NCBI GenBank assembly: GCA_027922465.2
Contig: BQMF02000470.1
Span: forward strand, 1 to 64,000
DNA length: 64,000 bases
Source of the DNA: Turritopsis dohrnii
Taxonomy: Eukaryota > Cnidaria > Hydrozoa > Anthoathecata > Oceaniidae
Reading direction: 5' to 3'
This document shows, piece by piece, positions 44,901 through 53,643 of this stretch. Position 1 is the first letter of the stretch; the number at the start of each line of letters is the position of its first letter. The notes under the pieces are model-generated. The model made no database searches, had not been told where the DNA came from, and was given only the letters and a program-made list of their open reading frames with translations. The translations under genes and the position numbers were made by a program.

Positions 44901-45320
44901 TCATTCAAGCAGCATACATCAATATTATATGTGTTCAAAAGTTCAGCAAGGATATCTTTCTTTCCCAACAAACCTCGTATGTTTTGATGTATAATTTTGA
45001 TTCCTCGGCGTAATGCAAGATTTCGAAGCTCTTTTATAAATACACTTTTTGGTCCTGGGCATAACTCTATATCTCCAGACAAAATCAACAGAATTTGTGT
45101 CACCGCTTTTGGTGGAAAGTAAACAAATCCTTTATTATATACCCAAAGCGATGAAATCAAATGATTACTATAAATATTATCAACAGCTTCTCCATGAAAC
45201 GAATAACAAACAGAATCTGCATTAACAAAACTAGCTTTTTTGATACATAAAGCCAAACATATCGAAATAGCAAGTCTTAGGATGATCGTGATCGTGACCG
45301 TACTCGCCGCCATCATGAAT
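41901..45320 (-). mobile_element. CR1/L2-like LINE, near full length
   Basis: On the minus strand it starts just upstream of ATGATGGCGGCG (45316), has one long ORF and a 3' UTR of about 260 bases, and ends in an (AAT)n tail (41901-41921). At the 5' side the flank is the relic gene at 45321-45661, so the element landed in older repetitive sequence. A matching target duplication was not found by eye. Confidence 0.85.
42185..45316 (-). CDS. LINE endonuclease-reverse transcriptase, open frame
   Basis: The open frame extends to 45391, but the first 25 codons read flanking sequence; the start at 45316 (MMAASTVTITIILRL) matches that of the related LINE at 7590. The N-terminus is hydrophobic and signal-like, followed by the 2A-like motif SGDIELCPGP (about 45050-45073), in which Asn of NPGP is Cys. 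Endonuclease: IKIIHQNIRGLL, LNETFTT, ILGDTNCN and SDHEMIGCV (normally GDFN and SDH). Reverse transcriptase: YRPISILPVISKILEKC, FGFRPTRSTEHAA, YIDLCKAFDTVSHGSL, GVPQGSLLGPLLF and TYADDTVIF near 42990, so the catalytic aspartates are present. A C-terminal region follows. About 1,043 residues without a stop is a complete length for a CR1/L2 ORF2, so recent mobility is plausible. No ORF1 was seen upstream. Confidence 0.92.
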   Translation of the reverse strand: MMAASTVTITIILRLAISICLALCIKKASFVNADSVCYSFHGEAVDNIYSNHLISSLWVYNKGFVYFPPKAVTQILLILSGDIELCPGPKSVFIKELRNLALRRGIKIIHQNIRGLLGKKDILAELLNTYNIDVCCLNETFTTTDTPLSFLQIPGYTYEQKYRGSGAGGGVGIYIKQGISCTRRKDLENPEIECLWIEISPPQTKSFLVGSLYRPPDGSKHLHRNFDILIDEMLSKIALLEKEVIILGDTNCNYLVKNDHKELKRIFELHGYKQLIKSATRITDRSQTLIDVIYANKPININNEGTIPTDLSDHEMIGCVRKINQLKFLSKTIKCRNYRNYDTATVINELQNVNWQPFYQCDDPETLWNFMKSTLINILDRHAPFIEKKVRGKPCEWLDRSLKTKMNKRDTLLRKARKSKKAEDWTLYRTMRNSINNLIKSAKRNFHRLLLERNSKNSDKFWKSLKRIFPTKDVSSSSESFVIDGIRTTEKPTIAKHFCEYFSTIAQSLRKTISPLITNYIWSDATKDKYSNFPKFVFKKVSVSLVDRHLKNLKRKKATGLDNIPARYLIDVRDVIKRPLTHLINSSLSSGIVPSDFKIARISPIFKSGDSNKVENYRPISILPVISKILEKCVHSQLITYLESNKLLSLYQFGFRPTRSTEHAAVLLVDHIRKAMDDGELTGVVYIDLCKAFDTVSHGSLISKLNQYGIRDTPNEWFTNYLFGRMQCVKFDNELSHPEPVYCGVPQGSLLGPLLFLIHFNGIHECVKNCKILTYADDTVIFVSSKQKEQIEHYLNEDLSYISSWLNRNQLIPNVKKGKTECMLFGTRQKLKNNNLNHVSFHNKNVTETKEYKYLGIVLDQTLLLTSHFEKSYKKASSRLRLMSRFRPFLTTKAALTLYVSLVVPILTYCPSICFSLTDTQKRKLASIDERACRIISTRTTHVAPAPIETLKLKMTAVFVHRCIHDDVNENFRNYFELFESNRTTRNTGTLLRLPKVRLEAARKSFYFLGAKIYNELPLNFRKEHDIKNFKSLCDRSDSLGRF

Positions 45321-45661
45321 GGTATGGCATTTACGGCACTCTTCCCCCACTCCTCCATTTGTTCCGAGCACAAGGTGATTGAATGATCCACGTTCTACTT
45401 TCAGTAATCTGCTGTAGATATTCACGTTTCTTAGCATCTTCGTGTGTTGATGTTTCGAGGTTTTTTAGAGGACTCGGAGTTAACATACGTGACTCTAATA
45501 TCAAAAAATGCAGTTTCTCTTTTCCTCCAAAAACCTCTTGCTTTCAGACGTGCTTCATTACCAGACTTTAAAGATTTCAGATCGCAAGTGTTTTTGTAAA
45601 TAGGAATTAAGTGTTTTTTCTTTTTTTTTTCGACGCCATTACAAGTTTTGTTCAAGAACAC
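45321..45661 (-). pseudogene. Relic of an unnamed repetitive gene (ARGFW...FFDIRV)
   Basis: The minus frame reads NEARLKARGFWRKRETAFFD and IRVTYVN, then in the same region HEDAKKREYLQQI. After a one-base shift it continues KVERGSFNHLVLGTNGGVGE, where the LINE interrupts. I recall similar sequences as repeated uncharacterised proteins in other invertebrate genomes, but cannot name the family or its function. The motif set is conserved enough to mark a real protein fragment, not a chance frame. Confidence 0.5.
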
Positions 45662-45966
45662 TGTTAAGAAATCACGAAAAGTATCATGTATTTTTTACTA
45701 CAAAGCCACCTTTACAAATCATTGCATGACACACAGTAAATTGCATCTCTGAATTCTTCTTTATTAAGATCTAGGTGTTGCTCTTGGAGTTAGCCGTGCA
45801 CTTTCGCCTTTGTCACAGGTTTGTTGAATAATAGGCTTTAATTCTTCGAGTAAGTTGTTATATATTATATCAAGTTCTTGTTTCTTTTTTTGTAACTGTA
45901 CTGATTTTGCAGCACTTTTCAAATTTGCTAACATTTTACCGTTACGCTCTTTCTGGCATGATGTTT
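45662..45966. other. Unannotated spacer
   Basis: Nothing recognised; flank of the relic gene. Confidence 0.3.
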
Positions 45967-46201
45967 TCTTGCCTATTTTAAGGCAATACCTATTTAGGAG
46001 TCAGATCGGTCAAGGAACCCCAATCTTTGGTCAGTTTTTGCATTTTTGTTTTCCTAATGTATATACCTATCTTTTGTAAAAATTTTCCTATTTTAGGCAG
46101 TATCTATATAGGGGTCAGATCGACCAAGGAACCCGAATGTTTAGTCAGATTTTGCGTCTTCCTGTTCTTGATATTTATACCTAACTTTCAAAAAAATTTC
46201 A
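45967..46201 (+). repeat. Tandem duplication of a ~116-bp unit
   Basis: The stretch from TATTTTAAGGCAATACC to AAAATTTTCC is followed by a diverged copy from TATTTTAGGCAGTATC to AAAAAATTTC, sharing GTCAGATCG, CAAGGAACCC and GTCAG motifs in the same order. Two units, clearly diverged. Confidence 0.7.
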
Positions 46202-46695
46202 AGCCTGAGACTCGTGACATGAAAAAGAGTTTTTTTTTCTGTTCCGTTTTTGGTCTCTGGAAGCTGTAGGAACCCTGACCCCTTACAGACTGGCTGATCA
46301 TTAATACTTACCATCAAACAAAGACACCTAAACTAGTTAAAATTCTGAGGAAAGTGACATGGAAAAATGTGACGAGAGTTCTTACACTAAAATGGAGATG
46401 TAGATACCGTAGATTAATACGTCACACAATTGTTGTTTTTTTCCCGATTTTTAAAGCATTCAATTCATCTTATTAAAAAAGGAAAATAACTTTTCCACAA
46501 GTATCATCACTTTTGAAAGCGTCGTTGTAAATTCGTTATAATGAAGATGAAGACTGCGAAGCTGAATAAATTACATGTAACCTTTTACGTTTTTTGAATT
46601 TATGGATAATATTTTTTTATTCACCGCACACGATTGATGTATGGTTTTTTTGACAATTGTCGTCAGCATGCGGTAAACGAATGTGGAGAAGGATG
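46202..46695. other. Unannotated stretch
   Basis: No gene or repeat recognised. Confidence 0.3.
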
Positions 46696-47206
46696 CACTG
46701 AGAAATGTACCTGAGTCATTTTGACTCAGCTCAGGTAGTGAATTGTCATTGACTACCCACGTTGTCAGAAAGTAGTTATTTTGACTATTTCAACAAGCAG
46801 TCGTGGCAAAACGGTAGCTTGTTCGGCTGGCATACCAGAGGTTCCGAGTTCGCCTCTGGTCGAACGCTAAAAGCCGCCAAAAGGGAAAATTGACGATTAT
46901 AGGGGTCTACGATACAGGTGATGAGACGACAAAAAATTCTAAACTGCATACCGTCGTGATACGAAAACAAATGAAATTGACTCATCTTAGGTGGTCCATA
47001 TGACTCAAGAAAGGCCGCCATTTTATTTGTTCGACTATTTATGGTCGTCAAATTTACAGGGTTTTAAAAGTCATTTCAACTCGCGAAAGGTGGTCATCAA
47101 TAGGACTCGTTAAGGTCGTAGCAATGACTCAGGAAACGATTCGTGAGAGGCACTGTAAATTACTACCTTTAAATCGTCAAATTTGACTCAGTTACATTCC
47201 TCAGTG
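46696..47206. mobile_element. MITE with CACTGAG termini, carrying a tRNA-like module
   Basis: The left end CACTGAGAAATGTACCTGAG pairs with the inverted right end CACTGAGGAATGTAACTGAG, with further matches (TCATTTTGAC against TCAAATTTGAC). About 510 bp, no transposase. CACTG ends occur in CACTA/Chapaev-type elements, but no target duplication is visible, so the superfamily is open. A tRNA-like module lies at 46799-46870. Confidence 0.7.
46799..46870 (+). other. tRNA-like module inside the MITE
   Basis: GTGGCAAAACGGTAGC, TTCGGCTGGCATACCAGAGG and TTCCGAGTTCG correspond in order and spacing to the module at 16092-16166 (minus), around A-box-like and B-box-like motifs. It is degenerate and unlikely to make a tRNA. 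Confidence 0.5.
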
Positions 47207-50200
47207 TAACTATGGCGTCAACATGAATTTTGGTTACATTCATGGAATCATTATATTGTTGAATAGAACTGTTAGATATGACATTCACTGCCACACCTCC
47301 TTCGGATGGATTTAATGAAAGGAGATCACGGAGATTCCGTATTATTTCACAATCATCTCCGGTGGGGAAAAACTTGTCGTTTAGTAAAGTATCGAAGGAA
47401 TTTGAAAACGATTGAAAATCTTCAATCATTCTGAGGAAATATGAAAACTTTGATTTAAATCCTTAAGTATATGCAATGAATGCTGCTTGAGGTTGAGTAT
47501 CACTGATCTGGCATAAATTATTAAGCTGTTTAACCCAATCGTCAAAAATTTTAATACAGTACTCAAACTGAAAATCTTCAGAACCTAACTGAAAGGCAGA
47601 AAACTACGAGGGTATTTAATTTCGCGATTTTTAAGTTTTCACATTTTATCTGAGTATTCAATTTCCCTAAATGGGAAGTAAAACGAGAAATAAGCAAAAT
47701 ATTTGACCTTTTACCCTCGGAAAAAATTGCGAGTGTAAAATTTCGCGGTTAAAGATTTTGTTGGTATTTAATTTTTCGATTTTAAGGCATACAACCACCA
47801 TGATGTCCTTTTCCTCTCGCTGTGATTTTAACTGATTTGCCAAATATTTTACTGGTTTCTTTTACTGATTGTTCTGATTTGACTCTAAGCCAACACTTGG
47901 ATCATATCACATAATAAGCATAACTTCCCCTAAACTTTCAAGTTTTTGATACCAATTGAAGGATGGACGTAGCTTTCTAGCAGCACTAACATTGTTGGCT
48001 TACCACACTTGTTTAACAGTGAGCTAGAGTTCTTTAAATTGATCAATAATCGTTATTTCGCCCAAAGAGTACCATGGTAAGGCAAGAGGGTTGCTGGTTT
48101 CTGATAAGTATTGATTGATTGTTGATATGGAACTCATGATTTCATTATAATAATAATAATAATAATAATAACCAATTTATTTCTAGATCCATTAATAATT
48201 TACATGGTTCTTCTCCTAGAAATGCAAATAAATATTATGTATATGTATAACCGTAATAAGAAAACGTAAACGTTTTTTTATTTTTTTATTTTTTTTATTT
48301 TTTTTATTTATATATTTATTTATTTTTTTTTTTTTTTTAATTTTTTTTTTTATATATCACTGGATGGACCTTATGGTGACATTGTTTACTTTATTTTTTG
48401 AAGTTAGGGCGACATCTTCTGTAAGGCGACAAATTACTGTCACCTTTACGTTTGCGGACTATTTTGCACAGGTTTGGAAAGTTTTTAACTTTTCAAAACT
48501 AATAGCAACAGATCCTCTCCTCCACTACTAATAGAAATTCAAAGTAAATTTTGCTAAAGACAACTTCAAGTCACTAAAAACCATTATCGAAGTTCGTAGG
48601 TGTTTATTTTCTATTTTCGGTGTTGCGTTTTTATCTCACTTTAGGGCGACGGGCTCTTTTATTGCGATTTAAGCAGTGAAGCAAAGTATATATTGAATGT
48701 TTTTTAAATGAACGGAGCAACTTAAGACCCGGACTTCTGAATGGGTATTGTTTCCGTAAATATAAGGCAGAGTTTAAGGCTATATTGGCTATATACATTC
48801 TGCAATCTTTATTTTGACAATTTTGCGAAGCAAATTGTTACGAGCAAGGTTGGCACTTTTATCTGACGAACGAAAGCATGGTTTGTGGGGGGACGTTTGG
48901 TTTCACAGATACATTTAGAAGATTATGAACAAAGAGTCGATTACTTGCTAGGAGAGTCGACTTGGATAGTAAAATATATACAAGTGGCTGTATCACACAT
49001 AAAACTAAAAACTATGGAAGAATGAGTTACAGAGTGGGGATGACGAAATAATGTATATAATCAAATCCTTTTCTGAAGAATTATATCGTCTGTTTTACTA
49101 ACCGAAAATAGGTTGCTTTTCTTTCTGATGAAAAATATGCATGCGAACAACAGAAGAAATCAGGCCAATGATGGTTACATGGAGTCTCTTGTGAGTTTTG
49201 AGCAAAGTATCATTAACATTATTAAGAAACTTCACCGGTTTTGTTTATAGCTTTATTATAATAATAACTAAAGAAAGAAAATGTTTTGACTTTCATTCTC
49301 AGTCAAGAAACAACAGAAATTAAGAAAACAATTAAACACGTTCAACTTTTTGAAACGCTACTTCCTCCTATTGCAACTGAAACAGGTGAAAATCTAATTG
49401 ATAAATGTGAATAAAGTTTTAATTTTAGTTGATAATGTATTCTAAGCTTAAAATTGACTGCTCTTTTTTGATAGCCATGCATATTTTTGTGAGCCCCATG
49501 TACAGTGGAAGCCATGTTTACGGATAAAAAATAATAATCGCCCCCTCCATCATAATACGAACAGGGCTTTGACTGGTTGAAAATTTATGTTCAAATTTTA
49601 TAGTTGAGGAATGAAAATGAATATGCTTTTAGAAAGTTAATAATCATAAAGTCAAAGAAAAAAGTTTTTTGCGTTAATCACAGTGGGGGAGGACACTTCT
49701 GAATGAGTATTGAAATTGATAAAAGGCCATTATGATTCTTCATGGTCCTTTTCGTCACGTGTTGCTGGTAATTGTACATCTGCAAGTTTGCATTATGTTT
49801 TCATCTAGTATAATCCAATTGATAGCATCAATTCCTATTGTTTTGTTTGCATGATAAATAGAAATGATTGTATAGTTTCAACTATAATGTTCATGTAAAA
49901 AGTCAGTTAAAATTAGTGATTGGCAGATGAAGAAAAGGAGAGGCCAAGAATTTTGGCTAGTTTAAGAAATATGTTGAAAGAAAATTCTAGATGTTTTTGG
50001 AAATTATTTTCTGCTACCTATCTATTTTTAATCAGTCATCTATCAACGTGTCTAGAATATGGTAGTCTATTGTTTTATTTTCCTTTTGTGCACAGCAGTT
50101 GACTATTAATTCTACTTCTTGAATGATATTTTATGTGTCAATCACAATAGTTTTCTTGCTCTGTCTCCCCATGTATCCTGACAAAGAAAAGAAAGAAAAT

Positions 50201-50399
50201 TCACTTCACTTTAGTCTATTAATTTGTCCTATGAAAAATTAATAGCATACTTATAAAAATTAAAGTAGAAATTGAAGCGTTAAAATATTGATAATTTTGA
50301 ACCTTAATATAATATAAGAATATTAATATTCTGAATTTTTTGGCACATGAAATGCATTCACCTTAAGGCAACATAATAACATAATACTATGTTTCCTTT
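47207..50399. other. Unannotated stretch with low-complexity tracts
   Basis: No gene recognised. Contains (AAT)n at about 48149-48172 and a T-rich tract at 48276-48355. At 48368-48470 there are scattered diverged matches to the 50.4-kb satellite (TTATGGTGACA, AAGGCGACA). Frames at 47169-47429 and 49920-50102 show no known domain. Confidence 0.35.
48276..48355. repeat. T-rich low-complexity tract
   Basis: About 80 bases of T runs broken by single A and TA steps. Confidence 0.9.
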
Positions 50400-51340
50400 T
50401 TAAAATTGCCTTTGAGATGTCCTCCAATTTAGACTGAGTTGTAATGCATATTGACCTTAAGGGGACATAGAACATTTTGTCCTTAAGGTGACACTGTGTT
50501 TCTTTTAAAACTTATATCTGTTTTTGAGATGGGCTCCAATTTAAACTGACATAATTTTGTACCTTAAGGTGACATTTAATACATATATTAACCTTAAGGC
50601 GACATAGTACATAATTGTCCTTAAGGTGACACCATGCTTCTTTTAAAATTTATAATTGTTTTTGAGATGGGCTCCAATTTAAACTGACATAAAATTTTGA
50701 ACCTTAAGGTGACATGTAATACATATTAACCTTAAGGCGACATAGTACATATTGTCCTTAAGGTGACACTATGTTTCATTTGAAATTTATGATTGTTTTT
50801 GAGATGGGCTCCAATTTAAACTGACATAAAATTTTGAACCTTAAGGTGACATGTAATACATATTAACCTTAAGGCGACATAGTACATATCGTCCTTAAGG
50901 TGACACCATGTTTCATTTGAAATTTATGATTGTTTTTGAGATGGGCTCCAATTTAAACTGACATAAGATTTTGAACCTTAAGGTGACATGTAATACATAT
51001 TAACCTTAAGGCGACATAGTACATATCGTCCTTAAGGTGACACCATGTTTAATTTGAAATTTATGATTGTTTTTGAGATGGGCTCCAATTTAAACTGACA
51101 TAAAATTTTGAACCTTAAGGTGACATGTAATACATATTAACCTTAAGGCGACATAGTACATATCGTCCTTAAGGTGACACCATGTTTCTTTTAAAATTTA
51201 TGATTGTTTTTGAGATGGGCTCCAATTTAAACTGACATAAGATTTTGAACCTTAAGGTGACAAATACATATAACCTTAAGGTGACATAATGCATATTGTC
51301 TTTAAGGTGACACTTTGCTCTGATTTATTGTACATAATTT
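50400..51340 (+). repeat. 137-bp satellite with palindromic CCTTAAGG motifs
   Basis: The landmark GAGATGGGCTCC recurs at about 50526, 50664, 50801, 50938, 51075 and 51212, a constant spacing of 137-138 bases. Each unit carries about three copies of (A/T)CCTTAAGGYGACA spaced 35-45 bases apart and the phrase CCAATTTAAACTGACATAA. The flanking units toward 50400 and 51530 decay. No coding frame crosses it. Confidence 0.95.
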
Positions 51341-51530
51341 TGAACCTTAAAGTATAATAACATAAATTACATATTGACTTTCAGACAACATAACACATAT
51401 TGTCTTGAAGGTGACACAGTTTTCATTTTTAAATTTTATGTTTTTCTCTTAAAATAGGGCTTTAGGATGATTTTGAAACTTAAGACGACATAATTTGTCC
51501 TTAAGTTAAGAACAATCTTAAGTTAACATG

Positions 51531-52505
51531 ACGCATTTTTTAGAATTTTTTATATCCCTGCCTTATGAGTTTGTAATTTAATAAGTGTTACATAATTTTA
51601 AGTCTGATGGCAACATTATACATCTTGCTATAAAGCTGAAATAAAGCATTTATAAAATTCTTCACTCCTCTAACCATTTTTACTGTGTCTGATATTTTAC
51701 TGACCTTGCAGCCTTTTACCAAAAAGGAAAAACTTACTCTGTCATGACTTTGCTTCTGTAAGTTGTGATTGTAATCAATGTGTATCACAGCTATTGTGAG
51801 TTGATTAATAATAATCATTACATCAAATCCCTAATGTGAGATGGATTTTCTGTGTCATGTCAGTTGCACCATATCAGATTGTAATCTGCCCCACTATTTC
51901 TCTATCAAAAATGAACATACTGTTAACTCATACTTGCTTCTATTTTATTTTTAGTGTGAGTAAATAATATTCTTAAATTTCATAGTTAAGGAATATAAGG
52001 AGAAGCTTGTAATGGCAGCAGTAAAGGTAAGATCTACATTGATAGATACATTTACTTCATGAATCAAGTAGTTTACAAGTTGTGGACCTACAAATAATAA
52101 GAAACTATAAATCGTTAAGTGAAATGTCTAGTCATATCTAGAGTTGAATTTGTATTCATTGGTATTCATTGACTATAAATCTACAGAGATTCCTTGTATC
52201 AATATCAAAAGTTTATAAGATACTTAAGTTACACTGCCTCCCCTCAATCAATAGAAAATTGACTATGTATAATATCCTTAAAATTAGTATATTACAGGTT
52301 ATCCTAAAAGATTAGGCATGACATAGCCAGACTACCAGGCATTAGAAAAACTTGGTTCAGCTTTGTATAGATCACATCAGTAGACTAGTGTTGGTTTTGT
52401 AGCATATTCTTGGCCCAAATAAAGAACCTTGTTGGATTCATACTTAAATTGCTGTGTATCTGATTCCATTTAATAATCAAATATACACATTATACTGCAC
52501 TGCAC
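51531..52505. other. Unannotated stretch, upstream of gene C
   Basis: No firm gene. A segment ending ATGGCAGCAGTAAAG before the donor GTAAGA (52012-52026) could be an alternative short first exon, but it has no clear link to later exons. Confidence 0.3.
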
Positions 52506-53267
52506 CAGCGCTTAAAATAACGTTTTTAAGTCCGACGATCACAAGATCGTTACATTGAAGAAACGGGCGATCACAATGAAAATTTAAACAATCATAACTT
52601 AGGCATGAGATCACATTCGTGCACCTCCGCACATGCCCAAACACGAAATGGCAAGTTCTCACGCCCGTGAGACCAATAATCATATGTCTGATTTTAAAAT
52701 TTTTTATTTTTTCCCAAAAGTTAAAAAAAGAGAGTTGGAAACTAAGATGTTTTTTGATTCCATGAATAACATGAAAACGAGTCCTACAGGTACCACTTAC
52801 GTTTTCATATTCATATTCTTTCGTTATGTGAAGAAATGAATTCATATAACAAAGGAAATTTCAAAATGACTTTAGCAACGGTGGTCGTTCCCTTAGCAAC
52901 AGAGAACTTGCTGAATAGTGGCCTAATATACCTCAGTTATTTTGGCAATTAAATAATCTAAGTTGAACATGTTTTGTTTCAAATAAATAAAGTGAGTATG
53001 TTTTTAATTCCCTCCCCTTACCAGCAAAAATAATTTCTTGTTTCCCAGTTTGAATATTATACCCCCAAAAAATCGATATCGCATTTAGTGCGAACATAAG
53101 CTGTGGGCGTAACTATGTTTTTTTGTTACATTATACTTAAATTGATCCGAGAAATGAAATAAGTATATGTTCAGCAATCACATAGATCGTCTCAATTACA
53201 TTCTAGACGATTGTCTTTCGAATCTCGACGATCATTGATCAATGATCGCCTGTTATTTTAAGCGCTG
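52506..53267. mobile_element. MITE with CAGCGCTTAAAATAAC termini
   Basis: CAGCGCTTAAAATAAC at the left (52506-52521) is repeated inverted at the right (53252-53267). Subterminal CGATCA/GATCG motifs are repeated, including a perfect 20-bp palindrome at 53229-53248. CTGCAC flanks both ends (52500-52505 and 53268-53273). CAG termini with TIR suggest hAT; the duplication appears as 6 bases, where hAT usually makes 8. 762 bp without a transposase. Confidence 0.75.
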
Positions 53268-53578
53268 CTGCACTCTCTCTTTCTAATCTGACCTGAAGTC
53301 GCATAATTTGCCTATCCCACAGGCTATGAGTTTCTACTTCAGAATTTTGTGATCAACTCAGTTGATTGCCTTCTTTGAATCAATGAAGAGAACAGTAAAC
53401 CTTATCCATTCCATTGCTCTTTTCCATTTTCTTGGCCATGCAGAGAAGCAAACCTTCAGTGAATTATGATTAGATATCTTCCACAATTGCTTTTAAGCCG
53501 TTGTGAAATAAGTTGAAATAATTTTTGAAAATAAATTTTTTTTCATGTTATTTCACAGAACAGTCTCAACTTTTCTTA

Positions 53579-53620
53579 TTTCTTATTTCATGAAATAACG
53601 TTATTTCATGAAATAAGAAA
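53579..53620. repeat. Perfect 42-bp palindrome 24 bases upstream of gene C ATG
   Basis: The sequence TTTCTTATTTCATGAAATAAC is followed directly by its reverse complement, with no loop. It would form a cruciform in DNA or a stable hairpin in a 5' UTR. Each arm also contains the smaller palindrome TTTCATGAAA. Confidence 0.95.
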
Positions 53621-53643
53621 AAAAGTAGCAAAACAGTGTTAAA

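Noticed and set aside
46027..46269. An 80-codon frame in the 46-kb tandem duplication
   Set aside because: It reads the tandem repeat in one frame; no domain, no conserved start.
50400..51340. Regular repeats with unique-looking spacers, like a CRISPR array
   Set aside because: The whole 137-bp unit repeats, spacers included, in a eukaryotic chromosome; it is a satellite.
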